Positions 11,585-24,330 of a stretch of 64,000 bases of DNA are shown piece by piece. Each line of letters opens with the position of its first letter. The stretch's first letter is position 1. The position numbers and the translations under genes were made by a program. The notes under the pieces were generated by a model, which was given only the letters and a program-made list of their open reading frames with translations, was not told the DNA's origin and searched no databases. Source of the DNA: Brachynemurus nebulosus (Eukaryota; Arthropoda; Insecta; Neuroptera; Myrmeleontidae); contig JAPWDM010000001.1 in the NCBI GenBank assembly GCA_035578155.1, positions 11,817,543 to 11,881,542 on the forward strand, written 5' to 3'.

Positions 11585-12554
11585 TTAGGTGCGTTTGTGT
11601 CTATAGATTAAAACAACATAGACGCCCACAGTCGGAAGACTGAAAACGCGTTAAGTAATAAAAATGATTTTATCGATGTAAACAATTTTTTTCTATTTAC
11701 TCCGAGCCGAAACTATAGCCACCAATATCAAGTGATTCTTTGACAATTTATCAAGACATTTTACTATTACAAATGAATGAAACATATATTAAAAAACTGA
11801 AATCGACTTAATTAAAGCCATACGTCTGCTAATTTTACTTAAAAAATGTCTTAAACTGGAATAGTTTTCAATAATTAACCAAAAAAGCATAAGCGGTAAT
11901 TTTTACGATTTTTTTTTTGTCTGGAAATATCAAAATAAAGTAGGTAACGTTAGATAATAGGGTTACAACTATTTTTTTTTTTATTATTATCTTGGAGTTT
12001 AGTAAATAGATATCGTAATAATTACTCGCTTAGAAAAAAAAATCGAACACAGCATTTAAAAAAAATAATTTTTCTTAAAGAAAATAGTAAAATTATGTAC
12101 AAACAACGTCTTGATAAACTGACGTATTTGCCCACCTTGACCGCTGTAGTCGAATTTCATATCCCTTACAGGCAAAAGCTCATAGCGAATATTAAAGACG
12201 AAATTTCACAAAGTAAATCTTTCAGCATAGAATTACTTAATAATTAATTTAATATGGAATTTCCGTATGAACAATGAAAAATTTTGCAACCATAACTATA
12301 TTGAATGAATCCTTTAAAAAACGTTAAAACTCATTTAATATTACCATTGATTTTTCTCTTCGATACTATCATGCTGTGTCATAAACATATTATAAAAACC
12401 TTATAGGTAGGTATATACTTATATAATTTTGGAACAAATCTCATTCAAGACCACCGGATAAAATTTTATCAAAATTTATTTATAAAGAAGAAGAGCCAGC
12501 AATAACAGCCGATATAATTATATGGAAAATAGTTTTTTTTTTTTGTAAAAGACA
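11585..12554. other. Unassigned AT-rich DNA
   Basis: No open frame, RNA gene or inverted repeat recognised. Confidence 0.45.
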
Positions 12555-13262
12555 TACATACGCAATTGTCTTTCCTTATTTCGGTCCCTGGTGTAATATA
12601 GGCAGTTTGAAAATGGTAGAACGACACTTGGAATTTGAATGCGCAGTAGTTCAAAACCTCCCATCAAACTTTTTGCCGTATCACATTTATGGTATATTAC
12701 TTACCTATTCGTTTGTATGGTGAACATTGCATATTGCATATACAGTATACAGGATGGAAAGTATATAAGTCTCTCTGAGAAAACAGTGGGTAGATCTCCA
12801 CATATAAATAATATTTGCCAATAAATTTGAACCGGAAGTGTGTTTTAACAGAGAAAATTTGATACTAAATATGGGTAAAAAAATGGGCTCTTAATTTTTT
12901 TTAATCCGGCTCTGACGATCTTATATTTCAAGACAAATTTTCTGTTTTTAAAGTAAAGTAAACATATTTACAAAATTTTATTGAATTCGGGACCTTTGGT
13001 ACTAAAAAGGTATACGCATAATTTAGTCAGGGCCGTACTTAGTAAAATCTGAAAAGTTCGTGGAGCCACTTCATTTGCGATTTTCTCAAATTGTTAATTC
13101 CGAAAAAAATCCCGCGGTTTTAGTCTCTAGACGGTGCTTTGAGTCACCCCTGCAAACGACGAGAGTCATTTACTTTCCACCCTGTATACTGTTATTTATA
13201 AAGGTTTTAAAATGTTTTTGCGCATCTCAAGTCTCATCCTACGTTATCCATCCTAATTATAC
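12555..13262 (+). repeat. Dispersed repeat family E, copy 2 (split)
   Basis: The segments 12555-12741 and 13193-13262 match 630-935 in order. The intervening 451 bp is an inserted inverted-repeat element. The junction sequence of copy 1 (TTACAGTTAG...TTATAAAG) shows the approximate empty site. Confidence 0.55.
12742..13192. mobile_element. 451 bp MITE-like element inserted in family E
   Basis: The ends are ACAGTATACAGGATGGAAAG and, on the opposite strand, ACAGTATACAGGGTGGAAAG, a repeat of about 25 bp with one or two differences. The insertion splits a repeat whose uninterrupted copy is at 630-935, which confirms that this is an inserted unit. The exact duplication is ambiguous because the ends contain TATA. 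Confidence 0.7.
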
Positions 13263-14135
13263 GTAGTTTTGAATGCACAACTGTCCATATGATATTATAG
13301 GCTTTACGAAATATATGCACAAAATATAATTATTATAAAATATTTACTGATTTATTGGAGATAATGCCACTGATTTGATCGGTGATTAAATTATGAAATC
13401 GTAATTGAACTGTTCGCGAACATGAGGCAAATAAAGTATAATATTAATGGTTCTGATCACTCAGTTCCACTTAATGGAATAATCAATTTATATATGGCCG
13501 CAATGTTATAAATTTAATTCCAATGACTACATATACCTATATATACATATCTGCATAACATATATGTGCATATGAGATGACTACCTAACAAAAACAAGCA
13601 TGCAAGGCTTTACGAACTACCGTGCACAAACTACATATAAATGCAATCACATATGTAATAAATTAATAAAATATCAATGAATATTAATTATTGTTTCTGT
13701 AATAAAATCATATAGGTATGTGTATACAGACTACACAGAAGCGCGCTTTCTATTATTAATTCTTTTAACATTGTATGCATTAATAATTGTTTGTACTAGC
13801 TTGCAAATGTTATTATTTGTAAATATCGTAAATTATATTATTTATATTTACCCTTATATTATAAATGTTATTTAATAACATTGTGTTTGTTATTCCTTTG
13901 TGCGTGTAATATTGCTTTTTCTAAAAAAGAAAAAAAAAATACAAAAATGATGGAAAAAATAATAGCAAATAATAATGGGTTACGGATATAATTCGAAACT
14001 AATTAATAAAACAATAGCTAAAAGATGAAATTAAACATATCTTAAAAGAAATTTATCCCTCCGGAAAAAAAGACCCAAAAGTGAATTACAAAACTACTAT
14101 AGCATATTTTGGTCAAATTTTAGATAATATACACT
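13263..14135. other. Unassigned AT-rich DNA
   Basis: Nothing recognised. Confidence 0.45.
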
Positions 14136-14266
14136 TTTGACTCGTTGTAAGCAATAATAAAAAAGACTGGAATAGAATCACATACCCTTACTCTTTTTAA
14201 ATAATAAAGTTCACATATACTTAAAAAGAGTAAGGCATATGATTCAACGAGTCAAAAATGTACATG
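14136..14266. repeat. Imperfect hairpin repeat
   Basis: TTTTGACTCGTTG at the left and CAACGAGTCAAAA at the right enclose a second matching pair, CTTACTCTTTTTAA and TTAAAAAGAGTAAG. A hairpin at 23893-24015 has the same style (a GTAAGCAA motif and a TTACTC pair), so the two may be distant relatives. Confidence 0.55.
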
Positions 14267-14361
14267 AAATTTTAGCTAAATCAAATATAGATACATCATT
14301 CAAGCTTTAATCTAGGAAATTTTATATAATAAACAAAAATAGATAAAAAGTCGGGTATAAT

Positions 14362-15187
14362 TAGGGTTGCCAACTGTCCCGATTAATCAGGATTCCCGAT
14401 TTTATGCCTATATGTCCCGCGTCCCGACGATAGTAGTGGCGGGACGCTAATTGTCCCGATTTTTAAAATCTATAATTTTTTTACTTTTTTAATCCCGACA
14501 GTCTCGCTATTGCTGTTTCCAAATTACCAGCGCTTGCATATAATGTCGTCCGGCCAAGGAAGTAAGTACCTACACATGAAATGTACAGCGTTGCCAGTTT
14601 GACTCATCAAAATTCCCCCAGCAAGAGTCAAAATCCCTCCAAAAAATGCATTTTAGATAGAAAAAACCTCCAAAAAATAAAATAAATTATTTAACGTACA
14701 TGAATTACACAAGTGGCATCCAAGTAGCCCAAAAATGGCCAATATCTAAGGCTGGCAACGTTTCGAAAAATGTCTTTCTTAAAAAAAAATACAGTTGACA
14801 GTAAAAAAGAAAAAATTAGTAATTATAACAATAATTTCTCACAAAATAAAAAAGTACTGTAATATTATCTTCAAGAAATGGTTTATTGTGATTTTTTAAA
14901 GGATAAATGTTGTCTTAAAATACGAGAGCACACAAAAATTTTAATGGTTAATTTTGAACTGATTGAGTAAGAATGATAAATATATTCTAAGTTTTGTGTG
15001 TACCTACCTAGTAATTAGTTCTGTGCATTGTTTAAAGTTCTAGTGGAAATTTTAATCTTTTGTTTATTAATAAAATTAGAAACGTTTTTTTTCTTTTTTT
15101 CTAGCAGTCCCGATTTTATACTTCCCGTCCCGTTTTTTTTTTTTTTATTAAATCCCGAAATATTTATTGGAAGAGTTGATAACCCTA
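14362..15187. mobile_element. 826 bp non-autonomous hAT-like element
   Basis: The left end is TAGGGTTGCCAACTGTCCCG; the right end on the opposite strand is TAGGGTTATCAACTCTTCC. Flanks at 14354-14361 (GGTATAAT) and 15188-15195 (GATATAAT) match in 7 of 8 positions, fitting the 8 bp hAT duplication. Subterminal CCCGAT/GTCCCG motifs recur at both ends, as is common in hAT elements. It has no transposase frame. Confidence 0.75.
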
Positions 15188-15195
15188 GATATAAT

Positions 15196-16866
15196 ATACA
15201 AATTAAATTGCGTAGATGTAACTAATTTTACACTGGGTAAGCTGATAGAAATTTTGTGATGCGGAGAGAAGAACAGTTCGGATTTTGCAGGAATAAAAAA
15301 ATCCGATTCAGTCTTCGCCAGGCATACACACTTCGTCAAGCATGATAGTCATGATACACTCCAGAAAAGGATATCGCAGTTTTGCAGAAGGCAAATAAAG
15401 GTCAAAAATTAACAATTTTAAGGGTAATAGAAATCAATAAAAACAATTCAATTCAACTTGAAAACGATTATACAGATATTTAAAATTCAGTTTTATTTTC
15501 CATATTATAATAGTTTTGGATACGACTCTGCTTAGTAATCTAGTTTGTTATTTAAAAATGTTGTTTGTCCCCCTCTCCCCTTTCACATGTATCGAACAGT
15601 TTGTGTGTAATTTGTCACGGGTTTGGAACTTGTTTCTCCATAATTCTGTACTCGCCTACTATCCCTATCTCCTACTACTTCAGTCTTTCCCCACCACTGA
15701 AATTAGTATAGGTATATAAGGCATGTAGTTGATATAATTTTTATTTCGTTTGAAAATGGACTATTTATAAAGCTTGAAAAAAGATTTTTTACTAATTGTA
15801 AGTAAAATATTAATTGTTTTATTATTTACGAATGTGGAATACCATAAAGTAAATAAATTAAAGGCTAACTATAATATTAAATGAAAGGAAGAAATACTTT
15901 ATCCCTAGAATGTGAAAACCTTCCGCTACGGAACTACGAAATCCTGCTTTAATGCGTGCCTATGACACACTTGTCGAATTTTTTTTTTTTTTTTTTGAGT
16001 TTTCAATGTAACAGCTATTTAAATAATGCGACTATCAGCAAAGCGTTTCTCTATTACTCTCTGAAAATCTAATCTGATGAGACATACATACGTAGAGCTA
16101 TGTAAGGGATAAAATAACCATTGTTTTATTTTATTAACAATCCTCCTGATGACTACCACGATAATATTGTGTAATAACAATATAGCAGTACAGAATATTA
16201 AGATGTACGAATATTTACAAATGGTCTGGTTCATTTGGTGTAAAACAGATAATTGCTGATATTGCAGCAATTGCATTTGATGTTCTGGTAGCTACTGGAA
16301 GCGATGTGCTAACTACATTATCGTTTAATGCAGTTTGCTACGTATTGTTTAACATTGGATAACATTATTTAATAAATCTTTAGCCCTCATTCGAGCTTGT
16401 AATTATTGTAAATTTAGTATAGGTTTGAGTTTATGCTTTATATAGAACAGTTATTTGGTGATATGACAGAATAATTGTTATTTATAAGTTTATTCTAGTG
16501 ATATAAGTTTCAGAGAATATAAGAGGATACAATTTACTGTTAAATATCACTATTATTTTATTTTGCGAAATATTTCTGTCCAGATTTGCTTACATAGTCC
16601 AATTTTATAATAAAATCTACAGCTATTTACACCAATCCAAAATTCAAGGTTAGCGAAAACTTGCTGCAAAAGCTCTCAAATACGATTAACAGAATGTAAT
16701 TTTTATAATTGGATTTTTGAATAGAAAAAAAATATCATTTTTTTTTTTTGTTTTATTTCAAATCTACATCATAAATAATATTGATAATCGACACGAAAAA
16801 TTTTTTAAAAATGATATGTAATCAATAAATTAATTACAACTTGAAAAATTTTAAAAAATATCATTT
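15196..16866. other. Unassigned AT-rich DNA
   Basis: Short open frames (15516, 16019 minus) show no family features. A long poly-T run lies near 15979-15996. Nothing else recognised. Confidence 0.45.
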
Positions 16867-16874
16867 GGTTAAAA

Positions 16875-17124
16875 CACTGAGCACTGAATCGAACATATTA
16901 ACATATGTTTCCTAGAGATGCCACAGGCATTAAATTTTGAAGCATGACTCGATTTTAGTAAGCCCAACTTGTAACCACGAAGACTTGTTTATAAATATTA
17001 GATAAACCATTAAATTTATGGTTTGACTGCCATTAAAGTAATCCCATGAGTCAATTTTTTTGCTTCAATTTCTTAATGTATTTGTAATACACAGCATTCT
17101 CTCTAGTCGATCCTCTCCTCAATG
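16875..17124 (-). mobile_element. 250 bp hAT-like MITE (family D), copy 2
   Basis: It begins CACTGAGCACTGAATCGA and ends in the complement of CATTGAGGAGAGGATCGA. A perfect 8 bp duplication, GGTTAAAA, flanks it at 16867-16874 and 17125-17132. It is the reverse complement of the copy at 8568-8817 and has the same length, with small differences throughout. Confidence 0.88.
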
Positions 17125-17385
17125 GGTTAAAAACAGCACTACAAAAGATCGCGATGTCTATGACATCACAAAGGTAATATGCCAAAAGTGTCAAAATTAT
17201 TAAAATTTATTAGGAAAAATAATTGATGGTTGTTTCATTGATTTCGACGTTCAAAATCTTAAGGGATATTTTTTCCGTATTTATTTTTGTATTGTTATCA
17301 CAAAGTGGTACAAAACAAGCTCCATATTTCTTTAGTTTCGATATTTCGACAGTGAAGTTTATAGCAAGCAATAATTTGGATAGAA

Positions 17386-17445
17386 ACAACAATTTCAGAG
17401 CAACAATAATTTCATAGTAACAATAATTTCATAGCAACAATAATA
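17386..17445 (+). repeat. Short tandem repeat, about 20 bp unit
   Basis: ACAATAATTTCATAG-like units repeat three to four times directly before the long-TIR element. Confidence 0.6.
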
Positions 17446-18172
17446 GTAGGAGAGCTGCTGGCCGATTTGCGATAATCATTTCTTCACGCATTAAATTGAG
17501 AGGACAGGATCTTGGATACTACTTATTCTACACCAAAATTCAGTTTTGGCAAGCCTATTCGGCCAGGTTGAGTCATCCTTAACGTTTAAAGTTGTTTTAT
17601 GGTAAATTGTGCTGAATTTGGAAATTCGTTAAAACGAAATGTAAATAATTGGATTCTTTTATACAACAACAGACCAAAAGCATATAGCTAAAATTGAGAT
17701 TATGGTATCATCTGGAAGTTTAAATGTGAATATACTGAAATTTTAGTCGATAAATACTATTAAAATTAAAAAATTTAAGCGTCACTTGCGAAATTACACC
17801 TTCTTGCATAACTACAGAAGATTAAATGTAAATTAATTTTGTTATTTTAAATTATTTAGATAAATTAATCTCTCTTATTTTTAAATCACATTACCATGGA
17901 TACACAATATTTTGGTATTTGTCAAAATAATTATGAAATTTATCACATCGATAAAAAATATTCTTAATTTTTAATATATCAAAATTCCAGAACTGTTAGT
18001 TTAAGTAAATTGGGCCTTATTTTTTACATTCTTTAAACGTTTAGGATGACTCAACCTGGCCGAATAGGCTTGCCAGAACTGAATTTCTATGTAGAATAAG
18101 TATTCAAGATTCTATCTTCTCAATTTAACGCGTGTTGAAATGACTATCGCAAATCGGCCAGTAGCTCTTGGC
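17446..18172. mobile_element. About 725 bp element with long (145 bp) terminal inverted repeats
   Basis: The left arm starts AGAGCTGCTGGCCGATTTGC and runs to TGAGTCATCC at about 17578. The right arm (18029-18172) is its reverse complement with roughly 85% identity by eye and small gaps. Arms this long suggest a Mutator-like or foldback element. I could not find a convincing target duplication. No open frame survives. Confidence 0.7.
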
Positions 18173-19131
18173 CTAAAATTTATTTGAACATAAAAAGACA
18201 CTAATGTAGCTATGTTCAGGCCCTATTGCCTTTATTACGTCACATAAGCGCTCAAAAATTATCGGCCCGTTATCGGTTCTAAATTTAAAAATTTATTTTT
18301 AATTTAATATAATTTCTTAATTATTACGTTTTTAAAAAGAAAAGTTTTCTTATAAAACTTATATATGATCTTTCCTTTTATAACAAAAAAATTTTTTCTT
18401 CAAAAGCCTAATTGTCTGTTTTGTTTGGTAGCGTTGACAAATTTATCAAAAGTATTGTGAAAAGGGGGAGGAATGTTGTACAGAACCATTAAATGCTTCC
18501 AAAGGAGAAAAGCAGCTCTTCCCAGCGCTCCCAGCAAGTTGTTTTTACTCCAAAAATCGGTCAAGAGTGAGTTGGATTCGCACAGTTGGGCGGACGATAT
18601 TTAAATTTTATCCTAGTTTGCTTGTGGTTAGTGAAAAATGTGTAAATTGTTCCAAGTTGTACTGACAAATTAATAAATACCTACGTTATCTATTACTGTA
18701 TTCCTTTTCTCGTTTAAAATATCGAAAAATTCGTACAGTCAGGTGTAAGCTGACCTACGCGAAAACGATTTGTCAATTCTGAACAAATGATATAGATCCT
18801 TATGGATTACGGTTGTTTATCAAAGTTATTGGCAAAATATTGATATATTTCGACAGAAAAAAATTTTATATACAAAAATTCAGTTGAAAATAAGCTCTTT
18901 GAACGTATAAAATGTAAACCATAAGCTCCTCTAAAGGTCACGAGTTCCAATTTTTGAAAATTTGTGATAAAATGATTTATGATAAAACGAATTTTTAAAA
19001 CGAATAAATAGATTTTCGTTTAAAACATTGACCAAAATACAATCTCCGGAACGTTATTTGGCCGCGTTTCAGCCGAAATAAAGGCCTGGTTCATATGTAA
19101 TTTTTACAGTGGCCATCCAATGGTACGTACT
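18173..19131. other. Unassigned AT-rich DNA
   Basis: Nothing recognised. Confidence 0.45.
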
Positions 19132-20176
19132 CCAATTTTACGTAGTGATGTCAGCAATTTAGTGGGGTTCTCCTCTGATAGATATGTTGTTGTTTGCCTG
19201 TGTTGGTGAAAATTTATGTACCAAGCCAGAGTCAGGGCCGTAGGTAATATTGTCTGAGGGCCTCGTAGCCTTTAAAAATTTTAAAATTTCACTGCAGATA
19301 TATATGCACATATTCTGTATACAAATTCTTAGAATATTCTAGAATATTCTAATCGTCAACTAGCAGAGATATCAAAAAACAGACTTCACTGTTGAATTGG
19401 TCATTAAAAATGAGATTAAACAGCGCAGTTTGACAAAAATTCTAGAATTTTCTATTTGTCAACTAGCAAAGATATTGAAAAATCAAATGTACCATTTAAT
19501 TGTCCATTGAAAAAGAGGTTAAATTACACATTTTGACAAATGTTCTAGAATATTCTATTTGTCAACTAGCAAAGATATTGGAAAATCTACTGCACCACTT
19601 AATTGTCCTACCGAAATTAAACTAATGTAAACCAAATGTCCGATTTTTACAAAGAGTTTTTGCTAATTGATGAATAGAATATTCTAGAACATTTATCAAA
19701 ATGTGCTATTCCGTCTTTTATTCGATCACCAATTAAATGGTGCAATCGATTTTTCGCTATCTTTGTTAGTTGACGAATAGAACATTCTAGAATTTTTGTC
19801 AAAATGCGCTACTTAAGCTAATTTTTAGTGCCCAATTCAATAGTGAAGTTTGTTTTTTGGTATCTTTGCTAGTTCACGAGTAGAATATACTAGAATTTTT
19901 GTCAGCTTCCGCTATCTGGCGTCTTTTACGCTGATGAATGCGATAGTGAACAGTTTTCTAAAAGTCGTCACTCATATTCATTAGTATAACATTCGATTTC
20001 CTTTGTTTACACAACCAAATTTTAGGTGTAGATTGTCTCTTAAGATTATATTGTTTTAAATAAGTTCAGATAAATAATATTTACCAACCCCCGAAACAAA
20101 AGTTTACCGACGCTCCTGATCTTCCGATTTTACGTACTTCCCCTTAAATTTGCACCGACCACTACGTAAAATTGGA
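19132..20176. repeat. Large inverted-repeat unit bounded by TCCAATTTTACGTAGTG
   Basis: A 17 bp sequence at about 19131-19147 recurs inverted at 20161-20177. Inside lies the mirrored tandem array at 19325-19935. The right side also has CCGATTTTACGTACTTCCCC close by. This is probably one foldback or MITE relic. Confidence 0.5.
19325..19935. repeat. Mirrored tandem array, three plus three units of about 105 bp
   Basis: On the plus strand, units carrying TTGTCAACTAGCAAAGATAT after a TTCTAGAAT motif occur near 19336, 19440 and 19543. The same units occur inverted near 19664, 19762 and 19862. The structure is symmetrical about roughly 19625, so it could fold into a stepped hairpin. Confidence 0.75.
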
Positions 20177-20207
20177 TTTGTCGTGTATTTCATTTTCGTA
20201 AATTTTT

Positions 20208-20400
20208 TGGTACAGAATCACTGTAACTTTACTACTTTTAGTACAGAATCTTAATAATCTGACAACTATTCTTATAGAACTACAGTAAACTTACTACTTT
20301 CATTATAGAAGTGCTGTGATCTTACCACTTTGACATAGAACTGCTGTGATCTTACTATACTTTTGGTACAGAACCAATATAACCTTACTATTGCTATAGG
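20208..20400 (+). repeat. Degenerate tandem repeat, about 40 bp unit
   Basis: Four to five diverged units contain GTACAGAA or TATAGAA followed by a CTTACTACTTT-like segment. Confidence 0.55.
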
Positions 20401-21169
20401 TATTTGGACAAAATTATTGAGATTTTGACTAATGGTACGTTTGAAATAATATTATATTATCTTCAGTCTTGAAAGAGACCTTTCTGTAATGGTAATAGTT
20501 TTAATTAAAATTAATAGTTTTCAGAATAGTAACAAAATTTGAATACGCAGTTCAAATGAATAACGAGACATGATGATTTCATTGAATAAATCAATGTCAA
20601 AGCTTTTAAAAGTCACATTTAAGTTTTTGGTTTTACAAAATCAGACAGTGGTTTTTGGAAATGCGGGATATAGTACGATCCCACCGTTTGTGCTGCCCTC
20701 AGGCCGGTCATAAAAGTAATTATTATTCATCTATATATGTCTTTCTTTGGTGAATTCGAATTATCCGCAAAATTCTATTATATGGAATAATATTAACCTT
20801 CACAAGATATTTGGCTACAAATACCATCATTATCATTATCAATTATTATATAAGGTGAATTTTAATGTTTCCTGAAATGTAATTTGGTTTGTCCGGTAAC
20901 TTTAATTAATAAATGTATGTAGACACATGTACAACATAACATGAGATTACCGCATAAGTAATTTATTAACATTCAGGTTAAATTATTGTCAGTTATTGCA
21001 GATAATTTTCGATTAGATTTGTAACTTATATTCTGAGCGAACTTACAAATTGCATTATTAACTTATTTCGAATAGAAGTTTAATGTTGCTACAGAGAATA
21101 AATACAAGAGGCAAACCAAACTTCACTATGTTCTCCTTCTTCAAGTACTTATGTAAGTACTTTGTAGAT
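20401..21169. other. Unassigned AT-rich DNA
   Basis: Nothing recognised. Confidence 0.45.
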
Positions 21170-23186
21170 CAGTGTTTTCCAAACTTCTATCATTGCCAAA
21201 TAATTTTTAAGTCCTTTTCTTAAATAAAGCAGTTTTATAACAATAATGAGGTTTCTTTTTTCAGGCTTTTTAGCACTAACAGACGTCATCCACATTATGA
21301 TTTAGAATTTATTAACTTCCCATAGGAAGTTATTGTAATGGGTCCGATTTTACGAATCGCTAATTTCGACATATCTCCACGTTTCAAGGTCACTAGAATC
21401 CGAATCCATCGTTTTTAGCGTGATGTCTGTGCGTGCGTTCATTAGTTCGTTCGTTCGTTCGTGAATTTTTTTTGTCTCGCATATCTCGAGAACAAATGAT
21501 GATATTAAATTTTCAGCAAATTCGGATTAGCGGTTTGTTTTTTGTAGTAAAAAAACCGAATTAACTTTATTAAGATAACATAGATTATATGGATTTTTTA
21601 CCATAACATTATCATATAATGGCCTAAGAACCTTCCTTGATGTTAAAAACGTCAGTATATTATTATAAAATTTAACAAAAAAAAAAAAAAAAAAACGAAA
21701 TAAGAAACTGTTTTTGGAATATATTTTGTCTCGCATATCTTGAGAACAAATGATGTTATCATTTGTTTGATAAGAGTGGAACCCCCACCCTTAGATACAG
21801 AAGGCGAAGCCCCCGGTATGGTGCAAGGGGCAAAGCCTCTATCGGGGGCCCAGGGGAGAAGTTGCCCGAAATGGAAAAAGAATTATTTATGTACAGTAGT
21901 TTCTAGTCTTTAAGGACACCCAATGGGAAGTTAACAGTGTGGGTAGACCTGCCCCCCCCCAAATTTTTTATATACGAATGATATACATTACAATTGCGTT
22001 ACGTGATAGGCTTATAAGTATTGTAGAGGGTGTTTTTTTTTATTAGTAATAGAATTTCTGATATGTATGTGACATCGAAAATAACCACTGACCTTTGGTT
22101 TGGCATTTATGTTCAGTAAAGATGGATAAATTGTTACAGAAAGGTTAACATTAATCGTATTATTGATTAGTAGACCTACCCAAAAATTTTGAAAAATTAA
22201 GAAAAAAGATAAAAGGTCAGCGAAACTCAGAATCGTACTATTTACAACATTTCAAAATCAACGAAATTGGTCACGATTACCGTAGCATATTTACAGAAGC
22301 GGCGTAAAACTAAAATTGTAGGTGGATAAGATGATTTTTGCGAGGCTCCTATTTTGATTTTTCAAAAAATTTGTCCTTTAAAATTAAGCTACGAGCAAAA
22401 CAGTGCCTTTTCGGAGGCCCCTTTTTAAAAAAAATTAAAAATGTCTCCCTAAAACTCAAGTGGTAAGTAGAAAAATCCTCCCAAACCTTAATTAAGTTCT
22501 ACCAGTTTTCTTCCACATGCTAGACCTCGCCGCGAGGCCCTCAAGGGCTTGAGGCTATAGGCGATCGCCCACTTTGCCTACCCTTTGCGCCACTTCTGTA
22601 TTATTTATAATATGTATAGAAAAATTCGGTGCTACCAAAATAAGAATCTTAAAACCACCTCTGGTTAACATCGCTGGAATGTTTACAAATTGTGGAAATT
22701 TATCAAAATTTATTTTTTAAGAAATGTAAATAACAACATTATTTCGACAAATTGTGTAATGAGTTGACCTTCAGGTGATTTGACAACACTGGAATATTTT
22801 TTTTTTGGAAAAAATGTAAAATTTTTGACTTATGCAACAACAACTTATACTGATGCTTTGGAAGTCAATATGTATGTAATTGTCGAAATAAGACCCTGGT
22901 TATTTGATAATATGATTCAAAGACGGACCAACAAAAAATTACCTTCCAAATTAAAAGAAAAAAAAAGTTGGCTTCCAACTTAATTTATACGTGTTTTGTT
23001 TCCATTTAAAACTTTTTCACACTAAAAAACACTCTTTATTTTCCGATATTTTTTTTAAACTAGCGTTAAATAAATAAAAGCTTACACAGTGCTTCTCTAG
23101 CCTCAGTTTTATAATATTTTCGCGACACACTTAGTGACTGCTTATGTAACACCAATGTTGCGCGGAACACAGTTTGGAAAACACTG
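21170..23186. mobile_element. 2.0 kb hAT-like element relic
   Basis: The left end CAGTGTTTTCCAAACTTC pairs with the right end, whose complement reads CAGTGTTTTCCAAACTGTG. Flanks TTGTAGAT (21162-21169) and CTCTAGAT (23187-23194) agree at 6 of 8 positions, and NTCTAGAM-like sites are typical for hAT. A TTAA-flanked element is nested at 21312-21934. A short MDKLLQK reading at 22122 is reminiscent of hAT protein starts but stops at once; I give it little weight. Confidence 0.72.
21312..21934. mobile_element. TTAA-flanked (piggyBac-like) element nested in the hAT relic
   Basis: Both ends read TTAACTTCCCAT inward (TTAA at 21312-21315 and 21931-21934). Widespread invertebrate repeats open with the same 'GGAAGTTATTGTAATGGGTC' wording. 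Inside are a TTCG run (about 21443-21462) and a duplicated TTTTGTCTCGCATATCT segment (about 21472 and 21722), which brackets some 250 bp of extra sequence. It is non-coding. Confidence 0.7.
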
Positions 23187-23880
23187 CTCTAGATACATCC
23201 ATACATATATTTAATATGGTGAGAACAGTTAGTTATTACATATACATCGCTATAGGGAAGACTTTCTTCCTATGTAGAATATATATTTAATTATAAACTA
23301 ATTGTTCAAATAATTAATAGGAAATAAATGAATATGTAAGAGTATCATATATGACGTAAGTGGGTAATATTGTTTGAAGTCAATAATTTGTACAACTTTC
23401 CTTGTACATAAAGCAATATAACAGTGGCCGACCGAAATTTTGGAAAGTTTCAAAATAAAAATGAAACAGTGGATACAAAACTTTGCTGCAGTTTAAAAAT
23501 TTTGGAGTAATTCGTTTATGTGTTACACTATCCTTTCTCTTTCCCAAAGTGATCTTTATATTTCCACTATAATATGAAAATTAAAAAGAAATTTTTTTTG
23601 AGTAAGGAAATTTCCTTTACGTCAAAGAAAAAATTTTTTGAAACAAGATATTTTTTAGCTAAATAAAACAAAAATCGAAGAAATTTTCAATCTTTGAAAA
23701 AAGAAATTGTATCGAAAGTACACAACTTCCTAAGATAAAATCTGTAATGCAAAAGTGTAATGAAGTCTGTAATGCGAGAGTGAAAACGGTAATTCGTTGG
23801 CTGTAATGTTTGTAATGGATGTAAGTTGAAAGAAACGCTAGTGATTAGTTGGTCATTGTTAAGCGATTAATATTCTATAT
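23187..23880. other. Unassigned AT-rich DNA
   Basis: Nothing recognised. Confidence 0.4.
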
Positions 23881-23892
23881 GACATCTTTATT

Positions 23893-24060
23893 CCGCTATA
23901 AGCAACTTCAAAAGATTGAAATAGAATCATGTACCTTACTGGTTTTACGTAATGCGAAGTTTATTATGCAAAAAGAGTAAGCGATATAATTTTATTTCAA
24001 TCCTTTAAGGTTGCTTACACCTGTAAGCAACCTTAAAAGATTGAAATAAAATTATATCGC
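23893..24060. repeat. Hairpin plus duplicated arm
   Basis: AAGCAACTTCAAAAGATTGA at the left pairs with TTCAATCCTTTAAGGTTGCTT at 23996-24016. The arm then recurs in direct orientation at 24021-24060 (GTAAGCAACCTTAAAAGATT). Three copies of one arm are therefore packed in 170 bp. Confidence 0.65.
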
Positions 24061-24094
24061 TTTTGTGGGTATGTTGTAGTATCCGCTAGGATTC

Positions 24095-24330
24095 TAGGGT
24101 CCTCAAAAGCTCCATCATCAACTGCACGACTGATTTTGAAAATTTTTTTACTCTGAAGAAACTAAAAAATTCCAAATTGACACGGCCTATATTATATTAG
24201 GTTTCCCAGGATTCTGAAGATATTTTTTCTCAAATACTATTGAATTATGAGAGAAGTTAATGTGAGGTCAAAATTATCCGTCAGGGTATTAGAGACCAAA
24301 AAAGAGCTTAAAATAAACAGCTAGACGGGT
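24095..24330 (+). repeat. Dispersed repeat family F, copy 1
   Basis: It contains GATTTTGAAAATTTTTTTAC, then a CTGAAGAAACTAAA-like segment, and ends near AAATAAACAGCTAGAC. It matches 37684-37960 and, unit by unit, the tandem array at 40085-41270. Confidence 0.55.

Noticed and set aside
22122..22145. MDKLLQK start inside the hAT relic as a transposase N-terminus
   Set aside because: It stops after eight codons; too short to support a claim.
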